Shown: positions 36,601 through 50,934, counted from the first letter of the stretch. The stretch: 64,000 nucleotides of DNA from Epichloe hybrida (GCA_019022495.1 JAFEKR010000002.1:2666001-2730000); one strand, 5' to 3'. Notes: generated by a model from the letters alone, not told the origin. Numbers and translations: made by a program.

Positions 36601-38600
36601 TACCTAGTTACCTATTACTTTACTAGCCTTATATCCTTATAAAAGAACTATATAATCTATAATAAGGAATTATTAGCTATTATCTTATACCTTAAGGCAT
36701 AGTTAGCTAAGCTATAGGGCATTTCTAGTCTATTTATAATTTATATAGACTATAAGAACCTAGAGTACTTTATAACTCCCTAGTTAATATTAGAGTAGTA
36801 AGCTTAATAGGTAAATATACTTATACTATTTAATTTCTATCTCTAGTATAAACCTAGTATATAAGTATAGTAGCTTAATGCTCTTTCCTAAAGGGAATAA
36901 GACTAGGAAAGGGTAATCTCTAAAATAAAATATATCCTATAACCTATTACTATTATATAACTCTTACTAATACTAGATAAATAGTAAGATAATAGTAATA
37001 TAGTATTATTACTAGCTAGTAAGGTTCTCTTTACTACTAAATACCTTTAGACCTTATAGGACTAGGCTATTATCTCTAACCTTATATATAGTATCTAATT
37101 AAGGGCTATTTAAGAAAGGGCCTAGAGGTTTCCTATTAAAGCACTTATAAGGGAGTAAGTAGTAAATTATTTTATAAGCACTTATAAAGCGCTTTAGTTT
37201 AGGGGCTATACCTAGGTCCTAGCTTAGAAGCCTCTTATAATAACCCTAATATAGTAATACTATAATTTACTAGTAATAAGGCACTTAGGCTATAATACTA
37301 CGTTCTAAATCTTATAATAGTAGTTTTACTAGGATAGGATATTATAAGATATTACTAGGTTTATTTATAACTATTACTACTATAGTAGTTATAAAAGCTA
37401 TTAATATTACTAAGGCTTACTAAAGCCTTTACCTATCCCTAACTAGTTTTAGTTATAGATCTTTATTAACTTTATAATAAACTTACTAGCACTATCCCTA
37501 GAAAAACCATAATACCTAATAGTTATTATAGATTAACTCTTTAAATTTATTTAGCTTAAGGCTATAATATCTATAGGAGCTAAGGAATATATAAAGAGGT
37601 TTAAAATAGTTTAGTAGTAGTTTAAGAGGTTTCCTTAATTAATTATTATAGATTATAGTTTAGATTAGTTAGGAAAGTTTTAGATAATATTATACTCCTT
37701 AGTTAGGATTAATTAGTTACTTTTTATATTATATTACCTATAGACTAATAATAGTACTAAGTAAGTAAACTAAGAGGTATAAGTAATACTATATATTATA
37801 GTCTTTTTCTTATAGTTTAACTAGCTAGAATATCTAGTTACTTACTAGCTTATAATTAATAATAGGCTATTTTCTATAATAGAAGTTAGCTTAAATAAGC
37901 TACTATATAGCTATAATCTAAAGCTAGTCTAGTTACTACTAGATATATTTACTTCTATAATAATACTAAAGGGGTAAGTAATGTAATTCCTTAAGCACCT
38001 CTAGGAGAGTACTTATTTAGCATAAGCTATAATAGCCTATATATAATAAAGGTAGTAAGATATTATATTTACTTTATATTAGCTAGTAAAATAGTTCTAG
38101 GTAAGAGATAAAGTATAGCTTTTACTTAAAAACATTAAAACTAATTACCCCTTATAGAAACTTAATTAGATAATAGTAAAGTATATAGTTATAGAAGTCC
38201 TAATATTACTTATAGTATAGCTTAATATCCTAAGAGGTATTTACCTAGTATTTTATATAAACCTTATTAAATATACTATAAAGAACTCTTTCCTTAGTTA
38301 GAAGCTTTAGAACTTCTATCTAGGACTAGAATAAGTCCTAGTAAAGGGTAATAATAAACTTATTAAGAAATATTAGGTTAAGTAAATCCTAGTAGCTTAA
38401 AATACCCTAGGCTAAGGTAAGAGATATAATATACTTATTAAGTAAGTAAGCTATATATAGCCTATATAAAAACTATTAGAGAATATAGTATAAATATAAG
38501 CCCTTAATAAGTTTAAGGTAAAATAAGGAAATATATAATATAATAATAAACTAAGTTAATTTTAGAAAACTTATTTACCTATAAAGACTCCTATATATAT
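33700..38600 (+). pseudogene. Gypsy gag-pol, RIP-inactivated
   Basis: The gag capsid region is readable near 34020-34270 (former NLAKFLEYLKSIFSNLYRQ... with QGLGELFSMFFIYF), matching the Retrotrans_gag pattern. The reverse transcriptase has FIIVYLDNILIY at about 36073-36111, the former YLDD box with one D-to-N change. The integrase zinc region (RHLGYNTT near 37280) and core follow to about 38100. A further AT-rich stretch to 40250 has no recognised domain. Almost every third-base context is AT and stops are dense. Damage is heavier than in the Copia copies. Boundaries are approximate. Confidence 0.8.
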
Positions 38601-40250
38601 TTAAGATACTAATATATTATAGTTTATTACTATTACTTAAAGGGAATAATTATCCTTTAAGTCTTTATCTAAATTAATAAAAGAGTTTATATAAGTATAT
38701 ATTACCTTTATTTAGAGTTAGTACTTTACTAATATAGCTATAGTATATTTACTTAGTAATAGTTATAGTATAAAGAGTTATTTACTAAGAATATAACCTA
38801 GGTTTTAAATAGTATAAGTAAGGTTAGTATATAAAGTATATATAAGTAAAGGTATAATTAGAGTATAAGGGAGGGGATAGTAAGTAAGAATAGTAATCCT
38901 AGTAAGATAAGAAATATTATTTCTAGCTAAGGGTTAGCTAGCTCTAGGGTTTCTAAGGGTATATTTAGGAGAAAAACTAGCTAACTTTAACTTAAAGAGA
39001 AAATAAGTAAGCTACTAGTAATAATAAGAAGGAGAGTTATTACTTAACTTAGTAATTTAATAATAGTATTAGTTCTTACTATAATAATAAGGGGTAAGCG
39101 CCTAAATAAGGGTAGTAAACTATTTATATATTTCTTTATATATAGTATTTAGGCTACTAATAACCTATTAGTTTTATTAGAATAAAACGCTAGTAACTTA
39201 TTATATAGACTACGCTATACTATAACTAGCTAAAGGGCTAGTGCTAATAAAGGGGATAATATTAAGACTAGTTATATTTATTATAAGGGTATCTATAGTT
39301 AAAGATACCCTAAGAGCTAAGTATATAAAAGCTAGGTTAAATTATACCTAGCTAAGGAGAGTGTTTTAGTAACTAATAAGATAGTAGTATCTTTATAATA
39401 AGATAAGTGTCTTTTTCTTAGTAATTATAGTCTTAAGGACTCTAGGTTTAATAATATATATACTTATAGTAATTTTAGCCTTAAGATCCTTAAGGGTATA
39501 TTAGAGTTATAGGTTAGTAAATAAAAGCCTAGTATACTATATATAAGTAATATAATATTACTAATAAGGAGAATATAACTTCTTACTTTAGGGTAAATAA
39601 TAGTTTAAAATACTAGTAATAAAAGCCTATTTAATATAAGGACTATAAGGACACTAGACTAATTTAAATATAGTATACTATTTATTATTAGAGTTTCCCT
39701 CTATAAGGTACTTACTAATAAAATAGGATATTAGTGTAGTAAGAGTAGTTACTTTTATAACTACTAAAGCTATAGGAATAAGGGTATTAGTTTAGTATTA
39801 AGGTATTTTAGTAAAGAAAATAATTATTTAAAAGGAGAGAACTAATAGGATAATAAGGAAGGTATAATAGGATTATAATAATAAAGGGATAGTATTATAT
39901 AAAGGGGAAGGTAAGATAAGTATAAGCTAAAGTAAGATATTTATAGTAAAAGTTATACTTATATTAAGTATACTATAAATAAGTAAAGGTAAGGTAATTA
40001 TTTATAATAAATAACCTATTAGTAAGATAAACGTGTTATATATACTATAAAATAACACCTAGAAGTAAGGGGGTTACTATAATAGATAATAAGGCAGTAA
40101 GGTAAGTACTTATTAGACACTTTATAAATAGCTATTAGTAAGGGTAGTTTTTATTATAATAACTAAGGGCATATATAATATAAGTGTTACGCATATTACT
40201 AGGGGTTAATATAAAGGGGAGTTTATTAATAATAGGTAAGTAAGGGTATA

Positions 40251-40467
40251 TATAAGGGCTTAGGCTTTGCTTAAGTATTATTTATATAGTAGTTAAAGAG
40301 AGAAGTAGTAAAAGTAATTAAGGTAAGGAAAGGAGGCTTATATAAGTAGCTAAGGGGGTATAAGGGGCATTACTAAGGATAGCCTCTTACCCTTCCTCCT
40401 TTCTCCTTAAGTCTCTTAATACTATATTAACGCCCTATCGCAGTCGACTAGGGGCTAGTCTATAACA
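40251..40467 (+). repeat. 3' LTR of Gypsy copy 2
   Basis: 217 bp, TATAAGGG start (former TGTAAGGG), CTATAACA end, followed by ATTAC. Confidence 0.92.
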
Positions 40468-41705
40468 ATTACACTACAAATTTTTTTTCCTAAACTACAC
40501 TAACTATAAACACTACAAATGTAGTATTAGACTTTTTATTAGTTATTAGTATTTATAAGGTTAAAAGAAAGCTAGTTATATAAAAGCTTTTATTATTACC
40601 TATTTTATTAAATTAACCTTTGCATACTTTTCCGCACTAACCCTAAGGTCTGGAATTGCCTCTAAATACAAATCACATTAATATTTAAAATCCTTACCTT
40701 TATTTCTCCCCCCCTATAATATTACACTATAATAGAGCTAGTAGTAAGAGTGTAAATAAGACACTAATAGTAATTAATATAGGCTTAGGGGGGCTAGCTT
40801 AGAGTAACCACTACCTAAATATAGGAATAGGATAGTTTAATATCTAAAGAAGTAAAGATAACCTAATAGTAAACTAGAACTAATTTATATACCTTAAAGA
40901 TATAAAATATTATAATAAGATTACTAGCCTTATCCTAAGTAATAAAGTTACCTAAGTGTAGCATATTATACTAGCTATAGCTAACTAGGTAGTAAACTAT
41001 ACCTAAGCTAGAATAAGAACTATAAACACTAATAATAGTAATATCTATATTACTAAAGAAGTATTAAAAACAGCCCTTAAGAAGGCTATTAAGGAGAAAG
41101 CTAAAGATAATAATTCTCTAACCTAGGCTAGTATTATAGCTAGGCTTACTTTAAAATAACTAAATACTAACCCCCCCTCTCTTTAGGTCCTTAGAAGATA
41201 ATATAGAGAAGTACTTATAAAAGGAAACACTATATAAGAATTACTTTAGTCTAGGGGTATAGAAAATATAGTTATAGCTATAAATAAAGCTATTAGGTAA
41301 GCCTTAGTAATAATAGCTAGAAGACTCCCTAGTAAGGATATAATTATTACCTTTAAAGAAAATATAGTATAGTATAAAGAAAACTAAAAATAGATTACTA
41401 AAGTGTTTAGCCTAGAGGTAGCTATTTATTACTATATACTTAGCATTATTATTAAGGGTTTCCTAATAAAGTATATATCTATTAAAAACCTAGTAATAGA
41501 AATTAGAAAAGTAAATAAAGTAAATATAATTAAGGTAACTATAAGACACCCCTAGGGTAAAAACACCTAGTAAACCACCCTAATTCTTAGACTAGCTAAA
41601 GTTAAAGATACTAATAAGATATACTAAGATAAAATAGTCTTTAAAGTAAAGCTATTCTAAACTAAACTATATAATAAGACCTTATAACCTAGATAGTGCT
41701 ATAAC

Positions 41706-43739
41706 TAGAGTATTGTTTGTAGTGTAGTTAGTGTAGTTTTTAGGAAAAACTTGTATTTATAATGTAGTTTTTTTTTTCTTGTAGTTAATGTATTGTATTT
41801 TTTTTTTTTTATAGTGTAGTGTATTGTAGTTTTTTTTTACTTGTAGTGTAGTGTAGTTAGTGTAGTTACTAACTACACTAACTACAAAAACTATAATGTA
41901 GTGTTAGTAAAAAAAAAGTGGGCCTTTTTATTATATAATGTTATTATAAGGATTAAAAGAAAGCTAGTTATATAAAAGCTTTTATTATTACCTATTTTAC
42001 TTAATTAGTTATAGAATTTATAATATTTACCTTTTTTTAAGAATTTTACTATAACTAGGGTTATTTATAATATTATACCTTTTTAATAATACTATTATAC
42101 TTATTACTTTATTTTACTAATATAACTTTAAGAAAAACTAACTTATTCTTTTATTTACTATTACTACTAATTATTTACTATTTCTATAATTTATTATTAT
42201 TATTTTAATTAAAAATACCCTAAACTAATATAATATAATTAGTTAATAAATCTAAATAAATAATAAGAAGTTAATAAAGTATATACTTAGTATTAATATA
42301 TTATTAGTTATATAATAAAAACTTTAAAAAAGCTTAAACTATTTATTTACTATTTAAACTAATTAAATATTACTTTAAGCTTTATAATTCTAAAGCTTTA
42401 AGAAGTTATATATAGTAACTTTATATATCTTATTATAATAATATATAAAGAAAGAATATAATGGACTAATATTTATAATTTATTAATAGATAACTAATAG
42501 TATTATTTTAATTACCCTATATAGCTTAAATAAGCTATAAAAAATAAGTTTAACTTGTTTTAAAAAATAATACTAGGACTTAGTTTTATATAATATACTA
42601 TACTTATTATAAAAGCTTTAATAACTTTTATAACCTTAATTACTATAATTACTATAATTACTATAATTACTATAATTACTATTATTACTATAATTACTAT
42701 AATTACTATAATTACTATAATTACTATAATTACTATTATTACTATTATTACTATTATTACTATTATTACTATTATTACTATTATTACTATTATTACTATT
42801 ATTACTATAATTACTATTATTACTATAATTACTATTATTACTATAATTACTATTATTACTATAATTACTATTATTTCACTTTTATTATTATTATTACTAT
42901 TATTACTATTATTACTATTATTACTATTATTACTATTATTACTATTATTACTATTATTACTATTATTACTATTATTTATTATTACTTTTATTATTATTTT
43001 AAAAACATAAAAGAGAAAACATTTTTATAATATTAATATTTTTAAAAACCTTAGAATACTAAGTTATTAAAAACTATAGCTTTTACTATAGTAATTTACT
43101 TATAATTACTAGTATTTATATTTAAGTTATTTATTTATTATTTATTTATTATTAAACTTTAACACTAATAATATTATAAGTAATCTTAGTAATCTTAGTA
43201 ATCTTAGTAATCTTAGTAATACTAGTAATATTAGTAATATTAGTATAATAAGCTATTATAAGCTATAATAAGATATAATAAGCTCCTTATATTAAGTTTA
43301 CTAGTAGTTCTTTTTATAGTTTTTTTAAAATAAGTAATAATAATAATTTATAGAAATATAAAATAATTTATAGAAATAGTAAATAATATAATAAGAAGGT
43401 TTTTCTTTAAGTTATATTTAGGAAATAAAGTATTAAGTTAAATAATATTATTAAAAAAGTATAATATTATATATAACCTTACTTAGTTATAATAAAATTA
43501 TAAAAATAATATAATATTATAAATTCTATGACTAATTTAATAAAATAAGTAATAATAAAAGCTTTTATATAACTAGCTTTCTTTTAACCTTATAAATACT
43601 AATAACTAATAAAAAGTCTAATACTATATTTATAGTGTTTATAGTTAGTGTAGTTTGTAGTGTAGTGTAGTTTATAGTGTAGTTACTACACTACACTACA
43701 AATACTACACTACACTACACGTTTTAGTGCAATACTCTG
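41706..43739 (+). mobile_element. Non-autonomous hAT-like element, inner copy (2034 bp) inside the LINE
   Basis: An 8-bp duplication GCTATAAC (41698-41705, 43740-43747) flanks it. Ends are TAGAGTATTG (one C-to-T change) and CAATACTCTG. CAGAG-type termini with 8-bp duplications fit hAT. The left end carries GTTTGTAGTGTAGTTAG repeats; the right end carries CACTACACTACA repeats and ACGTTTTAGTG. No open frame or transposase is seen; the middle is a long microsatellite. Confidence 0.85.
42639..42976. repeat. ATTACTATA / ATTACTATT microsatellite in the hAT-like element
   Basis: About 340 bp of 9-bp units mixing ATTACTATA and ATTACTATT. A shorter, diverged version in the reverse orientation is at about 50087-50240 in the outer copy, so the tract has changed length between copies. 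Confidence 0.9.
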
Positions 43740-44399
43740 GCTATAACTACTTCTAAATAAAATATATTACTAAGTTTTATAAGGTAGTACTAAGGTATAG
43801 TAAGTATAAAGCTAGCTAGTATAAAGATAGTAAGTTATTATACCTAATAATAAATAGATAACTTAAGGAAAACTATATCCTATACTCTAGACTATACCTA
43901 GCCTAGTCTAAAGACTACTTAGTACTAAAAGAGAAGTAAAATATAGTAAAGGCGAAGTACTTAAAATAACTATCTTACTTTACCTCTAGCTCCCCTAGTA
44001 GGAACCTAGCTTTAGCCTAAGAGAGAGCTAGTATAGCTATAAAACCTATAGTAATAATAGGAAGAAAGAGAGGTTAACCTATAAACATAAAGTAAAGCGC
44101 TAAATAGCTAAGAGCTAGGAGTATTAGGCACTATATAAAATAACTTAAGGCTAGAATAAAACTAGCATAGAATAGCTAAGACCTATTACTACCCCCCTAA
44201 TTAATATAGTAATATTATAAGTTCTCTTTTAAAATATAAATAAAAAGGATAGCTTAATATATATTATACTTTATTACTAAACTAATATAGATATAATAGT
44301 AATCTAAGAGTAAGAACACATAAAACATCTATAGCCCCTTATACTAGGCCTTACTTAGTTTTAACTTACACACTATAATAGGTATAATGCTATATATAT

Positions 44400-47300
44400 T
44401 AATAAGAAACATAATATAGGGTTATAGTTAGCCTAAGGAGAGCCTAACTAGTTACTAGTGGAAATTCATAGGATTAATATCTATTCCCTTTATTTAGAAG
44501 GTTATAGTAATAACTAGAATACCCTTATATAAGATATTAATATAAAGACACTATATAACTAAAGCGTATTTATAGGAGATTTTAACTAAAAGCATTCCCT
44601 CTAGGATAAGCTAGATAGAATAACTAATAAAGCAAATAAGCTACTAGAATTTATAAGCTAGTAAAGGCTTAGACTAGTAATACCCTAAGGGGAACTAACT
44701 AGATAATATAAGGATAATAGGGATAGTACTATAGACCTAGCGTAAGTAACCCTAGATATCTAAGTTTACTATAAAGGAGTAAAAGACCTTACTAAATCTA
44801 ACTATATCCCGTAGCTAATTAGTATCTTCACTAGCCTATAAGATAACATCCTATAGGCCCTTAGACACATGTAAAATATAATAGATAAACTATACATAAA
44901 AGCAAAGGTAGTAGTATACTTTTAACCTAAAAACGCCCTAGATTTACGTAATAAAGAAGGGATAGATACATACGCTACCTAGCTTATTATAAACCTTTAA
45001 TAAATAGTAGATAAAGTAGCCCTATAAAAGCCCTAGGGGCTCCCTAGCCTAGAGGTATAGTAGTTAAGGACTACTAGGGAGGTAGTTACTAAAGCTAGAT
45101 AAGTAAAGAGGTAATAAAGATAATAGAGAATAGAAGTAAACTAGTAAGCTTATATTAAGGTAAATAAGGACTAAGAATAAGTTATTAAAACTAAGAGAAG
45201 AAACGCATAGAGAGATACCTTATAAAAGGCTAATATATAAAGAAAGGATAAGGGAGTGTAAAGACTAAAGAGATAGGCCTAGCTTTAAAGCTAAGCCCCC
45301 CTAGAATTACCTAGACTACTAAAGCTAGAAAGAACTAAAAATAACCTAAACCTAGCTACTATGCATAAAGATAAAGTAAGTATACTCACATAAAGATTCT
45401 TCCCTAAGCCTATAGTAAACCTCTCTTATATCCTAGACCTCACCTTCCTAGAGCTAGATAACATGCTATTCCTAGATAATAACTAGTTTAGATTAGAAAA
45501 GATATTAGATATTATATTAGATATAGCTAGCTAGAAAGCACTAGGCAATAATAAGCTCTTAGTAAGCCTTATTAAGGCCTATAATAAGCTAGTAAAAGAA
45601 GCTATAGTCTAGCTCCTAAACACTATCCTTAAAGTAAGGTATTTCCTAGCCTAATTCTAGACTACTAGAGTAGTAGTAATTAGAAAACTAGGTAAGATAA
45701 TAAAAGAGATAAAAAAGGCTAATATATAAAGGCCTATTTCCTTACTAAATATTATAGGAAAAATTATAGAAGTAGTAATTATAAAGTAACTTATAGCCTT
45801 TACTAAGGCAAAAGGACTCCTACTAGAACTATAGATAAGAAATAGGATAAATAAGTTAATAGAGACTATAATTAAGGTCTTAGTAAAGTGCGTAAGAAAG
45901 GCCTAAAGTAAGGGCAGAATTGCCTTACTTACCTAGATAAATATCTTATTTACTTTTAATAAAGTTAGCTACCTATACCTAATTTACTTACTAATCCTAA
46001 TAGAAATCCCTTACTAGCTAATAGTAATAATATAAAGCTTCCTAGTAAATAGAATAAGCTAGCTTAGCTTTAATAAAGAACTCTCTAGACCCTTTAAGAT
46101 TAAGGCTAGCACCCTATAAGAATCTCCCTTATTACTAATTCTCTTTTTCCTTTATTTTATAGAACTTTATATATATCTCTAAGCTATCCTAGGCATAGTA
46201 GTAATTAGATTTACTAATAATATAAATATTATAGTATTTAGTAAAAATATAGTATAAACTTAGAGAAAACTTAAGGCTACTTAGAAAATCTATAAGAAAT
46301 AAGTAAAGGAAGTAAAAGTAAAGTTTAACCTAGTAAAAACTAAACTTATATACTTTAGTAAGGCCTATAGGCCCCTATAGGCTAGAGTCTAGCTTAGTAT
46401 AAAGAAAATAGTACTAATAAAGGTATGCTAATTCCTTAGGGTATAGGTAAATAGAAAACTTAACTAAAGTATATATAAGAATATTCTTAAGGGAAAGCTA
46501 GCCTAGTAGTGGCTTACACTCTTTATATTAGTAATATTAGTATAAGGCATTAGCTTTAGAGACACCTAGCTTATATATATATAAGTAGTCTAGCCTATTC
46601 TTACCTATAAGGCAAGCGCTTACTATACCCTAATAAAGAAAGGAGAAAAACTATAAGAAATAGTTAGAAGTTTTATAGTAAACTAATTAACCTATCTCTA
46701 GACTATAGCTAAAGTGTTTAAGGCTACACTAGTTACTTAGCTAGAAGTTAAAACTTATATCCCCCCCTTAAACCTTTATTTAAATAAGATAAAGTAAAAG
46801 TTTAAGAAAAGGATTATACTTAGTAAAATAATAAATAAAATATAGGCTATAGCTAACTTAGTATAAATAGTATTATAATATAGAAGAAAACCCTTACTTA
46901 CTAATAATAAACTAAATATATAACTATATAAGAAGTAAAAGAAAAGATAGGAAAACTAGTATTTTAATAGGCAATAAAGATAATATAGGCATAGGAGAGA
47001 ACTAATAGAGAACTACTTACTTACCTATAACCTAAAGGAAATCTAGAAATTTCACACTAGACTTAATAAGTATATCTCCTCTATAATAGTATAATTATAT
47101 ATAGGAAAGATTAGCCTTAATAAGTTCCTTTTCTAAAGGCATATTCCTAGGGTGGCTTTACCCCTATATAGCTATAGTTATATAGTTAAAGACTAGTACT
47201 ATATAATTATGCTTACTATAACTATAAATACCCTAGAATAAGATAGCCTAAAGACATATAGGAGGTAAGGCTAGCCCTAGATAATCCCTTAAAGGCAAGA
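44400..47300 (+). pseudogene. LINE ORF2: APE endonuclease, reverse transcriptase, C-terminal zinc finger
   Basis: Endonuclease motif GDFN is at 44575-44586. The RT finger motif RPISLLNIIGKIIE starts near 45730. The RT catalytic box is FTNN near 46210-46221, the former F(A/T)DD with both aspartates turned to asparagine. A C-terminal segment near 47130-47200 (NKFLF...HIPRVALPLYSYSYIVKD) corresponds to the cysteine-rich tail of Tad elements with Cys changed to Tyr. It is fully inactivated by RIP. The short spacing from ORF1 is normal for this clade. Confidence 0.82.
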
Positions 47301-49614
47301 TATATTATAAAGTAATTTCTTAGTATAAGAAGACTCTAATACTATATATTAGCATAAGACCTAGCCTTTAGCTAACGCAAACTAGGGGAGGACCTAGGCT
47401 ACCCTAGAGGTAACTAAACTAACTAATAAATAGATACTATAGATAACTAGAGGGAGGCACTAAGTAAAACAGTGTAGCCTTAGAGGTAAGCTAGACATAA
47501 GGTAAAATTACACTAAGATAGGAAGACTATAAGTCTAAAATAGTTATTAGATTAATTTTAAGTAAAATACTATAGGTATTATTTTACACTAGCCTACTAC
47601 TACCTCTTTACTAACCTAGAATTAGTCCTATTTCTCCTTAGAAATAGGGATTATATTCTCTATTACCTTACTCTTACCCTTAGCTAATAGGCTAGTAGCT
47701 AGGAGCTAGTTTATTTCTACTACTTAGGTATTAAGCCACTAGAGCTAAAAGATAACCTTATTATATTATTCCTTAGTAAACCTAGACCTAGCTAGGCCTA
47801 GGCTTACTACTATAGTACCCTATTTCTTCTTAGCGTGGTTTTTAGCATAGAGTTTCTTAACCTAAGCTATATAGTCCTCTAGGGCCTAGATAATTAAAGT
47901 TAGCTATAAAATAAAGCTACTACTAAGCTAAAGTAAAACTACTTATATTACTCCTAGTAACTATACTAGCCTAGGTCTTAACTAACCACTAATATTCCCC
48001 TTACTAGCTAGTAATATTTAGCTATAAGTAAATTAGCACTAGAGTAAGCTTAGAATAGGCGTGGGAGTTAATATTACCTTAATATATCCATAATTATAGA
48101 CTTAATAATTAAAGTAAGTATTAGATATTACCCCTTTATATGCTAATTAGCCTTACCCCTAGACTAAAACTAAACTAACTTACTAATAATATTATAGCAC
48201 TAATAGCCCTTACACTTAATAAATTATATCTTATAAGATATATACTAGATCTCTTATAGCTTACTTAGCTACCTAGGGTTAAACCTAGAAATAAGGTAAA
48301 ATAAAGGCAAAGAGGACTTACTTCTAGGCCTTTTACCTTTACCTAATCTAATTACTTCTAGGTTAGGGACTTCCTTAAATACTTATTTAAGGTTATAAGT
48401 TCCTAGGTAAATTAAAGCTAGAATAGCACTAAAAATAAGGTACTTATAGAGCTTAGTAATATTATAGCGCGTTTTTCTATGTAAAACATTAGTATTTAAA
48501 CTAGCACTAGACTAGAGAAGCCTTAAATAACTTCTAAAGGTAATAGGGAGGAAAAAAACCTATAGGAAATTTATTATAAGAAAAGAAAAAAGGTTAGAAC
48601 CTTAAGGGAGGAGGAGCTCTCTCTTATACTTAAGAGAGGGGGGGGGGGGACTAGTTATAATATTAGCTAGAAAACAAAGTATAAGATAAATAAACACATA
48701 GATAGCATATAACTAATCTAGGAGCAGAACCGCCTAGCCACTAGGCCTAAATCACTTACCCCTTACTATAATTAAATAAAACTATATGCTTAGACTTTAT
48801 AAGATATCTAGACTAGTGCTAGGTTAAATTTAGCTAAAAAGTAAGGCACTAGAAGAGTTAGAAGTAAAGTAAATAAAAAGTAAATTATTATTATAAATCC
48901 GAATTCACTATACCTTAAAGTAAAGTAAGGGATATAGAGCTAGGTTAGAGTAAGACTAAACTAGCACTAAAGGAAGCTAGTTAGGACTACTACTATATAT
49001 TTTCCCTTTTCTTTTTTATTTTCTTTAGGATAAGGCTAGTATAAGCTAGTAATAAACACCTATAATTAGTTACACCTAACGCGGCGTAGACCTAAAAGAG
49101 GGTTAGCGCTAGCCTATTTACAGATATAAGAGGGTTTTTCTTCCTAGCAAAGGGTTTTCCCTCTTAACTAAGCGAATGGAGTACTAGAAATAGCTACATA
49201 GTTAGCTAGCTAGCGTAAAGAATATATTTTATTAAATTAGTTATAGAATTTATAATATTATATTATTTTTATAATTTTATTATAACTAAGTAAGGTTATA
49301 TATAATATTATACTTTTGTAATAATACTATTTAACTTACTACTCTCTTTCCCTAATATAACTTAAAGAAAAACCTTCTTATTATATTATTTACTATTTCT
49401 ATAAATTATTTTATCTTTCTATAAATTATTATTATTACTTATTTTAAAAAAAACTATAAAAAGAACTACTAGTAAACTTAATATAAGTAACTTATTATAT
49501 CTTATTATAGCTTATAATAGCTTATAATAGCTTATAATACTAATATTACTAATATTACTAGTATTACTAATATTACTAGTATTACTAAGATTACTAAGAT
49601 TACTGATAATATTA

Positions 49615-49884
49615 TGTCACGGCTTGCACCAAAAGGTTAAGAACGAAGTAAAGGCTAAGACTATTGTAGTCACTGCTAGATAGATGCTAGCTAGGGGTAG
49701 GTGCGTGAAGGTTTTAATCTCTAACCTAGCACTAATAATATATATAGTCTTTAATAAATACCTTGCTTTATAGGCACGTAGCTATCTTATAGCTAGCTAG
49801 CCTCTTTGTTATTCACATAGCCTAAAGGTTCTCTAAAGACTTGCTTTAATAAACATCCTATCTTTGACCTCTGCGCTCCTAACA
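49615..49884. mobile_element. Solo LTR (270 bp) of an otherwise absent LTR element
   Basis: It begins TGTCACGGCTTGCACC and ends CTCCTAACA, with 5-bp duplication TATTA on both sides (49610-49614, 49885-49889). The inner hAT copy shows the uninterrupted site. It is unrelated to the Gypsy or Copia LTRs in this window. GC is higher than in the neighbours, so RIP damage is light. Confidence 0.9.
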
Positions 49885-50934
49885 TATTATTAGTGTTAAA
49901 GTTTAATAAAAAATAAATAATAAATAAATAACTTAAATATAAATACTAGTAATTATAAGTAAATTACTATAGTAAAAGCTATAGTTTTTAATAACTTAGT
50001 ATTCTAAGGTTTTTAAAAATATTAATATTATAAAAATGTTTTCTCTTTTATGTTTTTTTAAAATAATAATAAAAGTGAAATAATAGTAATTATAGTAATA
50101 ATAGTAATTAGTAGTAATAATAGTAATTATAGTAATAATAGTAATTAGTAGTAATAATAGTAATAATAGTAATAATAGTAATAATAGTAATTATAGTAAT
50201 AATAGTAATTATAGTAATAATAGTAATAATAGTAATTAAGGTTATAAAAGTTATTAAAGCTTTTATAATAAGTATAGTATATTATATAAAACTAAGTCCT
50301 AGTATTATTTTTAAAAATAAGTTAAACTTATTTTTTATAGCTTATTTAAGCTATATAAGGTAATTAAAATAATACTATTAGTTATCTATTAATAAATTAT
50401 AAATATTAGTCTATTATATTCTTTCTTTATATATTATTATAATAAGATATATAAAGTTACTATATATAACTTCTTAAAGCTTTAGAATTATAAAGCTTAA
50501 AGTAATATTTAATTAGTTTAAATAGTAAATAAATAGTTTAAGCTTTTTTTAAGTTCTTATTATATTAATAATAATATTAAAGTACTAAGTATATATTCTA
50601 TTAACTTTTATATATTTATTAAGATTTCTAATTTAATTTAATTATATTAGTTTAGGGTATTTTTTAATTAAATTAATAATAAAAATATAAAATAATTAAT
50701 AATAATAGTAAATAAAATAATTAGAAGGTTTTTCTTAAAGTTATATTAGTAAAATAAAGTAATAAGTATAATAGTATTATTAAAAAGGTATAATATTATA
50801 AATAACCCTAGTTATAGTAAAATTCTTAAAAAAAAGTAAATATTATAAATTCTATAACTAATTAAGTAAAATAGGTAATAATAAAAGCTTCTATATAACT
50901 AGCTTTCTTTTTATCCTTATAATAACATTATATA

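Larger units (their letters stand above)
33332..40467 (+). mobile_element. Gypsy (Ty3) LTR retrotransposon copy 2, full length
   Basis: 7136 bp with 5-bp duplication ATTAC (33327-33331, 40468-40472). LTRs are 33332-33548 and 40251-40467. It is the uninterrupted version of Gypsy copy 1 and supplies the empty sites that define the insertions there. Confidence 0.95.
40740..44120 (+). pseudogene. LINE ORF1 (gag-like) with zinc knuckles, split by a hAT element
   Basis: The N-terminal part lies before 41705. The first zinc knuckle reads CYN at 41697-41705 and continues after the hAT insertion at 43748. With RIP reversed, the continuation gives further CCHC knuckles up to about 43930. A GRKRG motif followed by a former Arg codon (near 44060) resembles an AT-hook. 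RIP stops are frequent. This is the nucleic-acid-binding protein of the element. Confidence 0.75.
40616..49224 (+). mobile_element. Tad-like LINE (non-LTR retrotransposon), near full length
   Basis: A 15-bp duplication TATTTTATTAAATTA (40601-40615, 49225-49239) flanks it inside the hAT-like element. Without the nested hAT copy it is about 6.6 kb, usual for the Tad clade. Two former ORFs and a 3' UTR of about 1.9 kb end in a TA-rich tail. A 2-kb 3' copy and a 214-bp 3' copy occur elsewhere in the window, as expected from incomplete reverse transcription. Confidence 0.92.
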
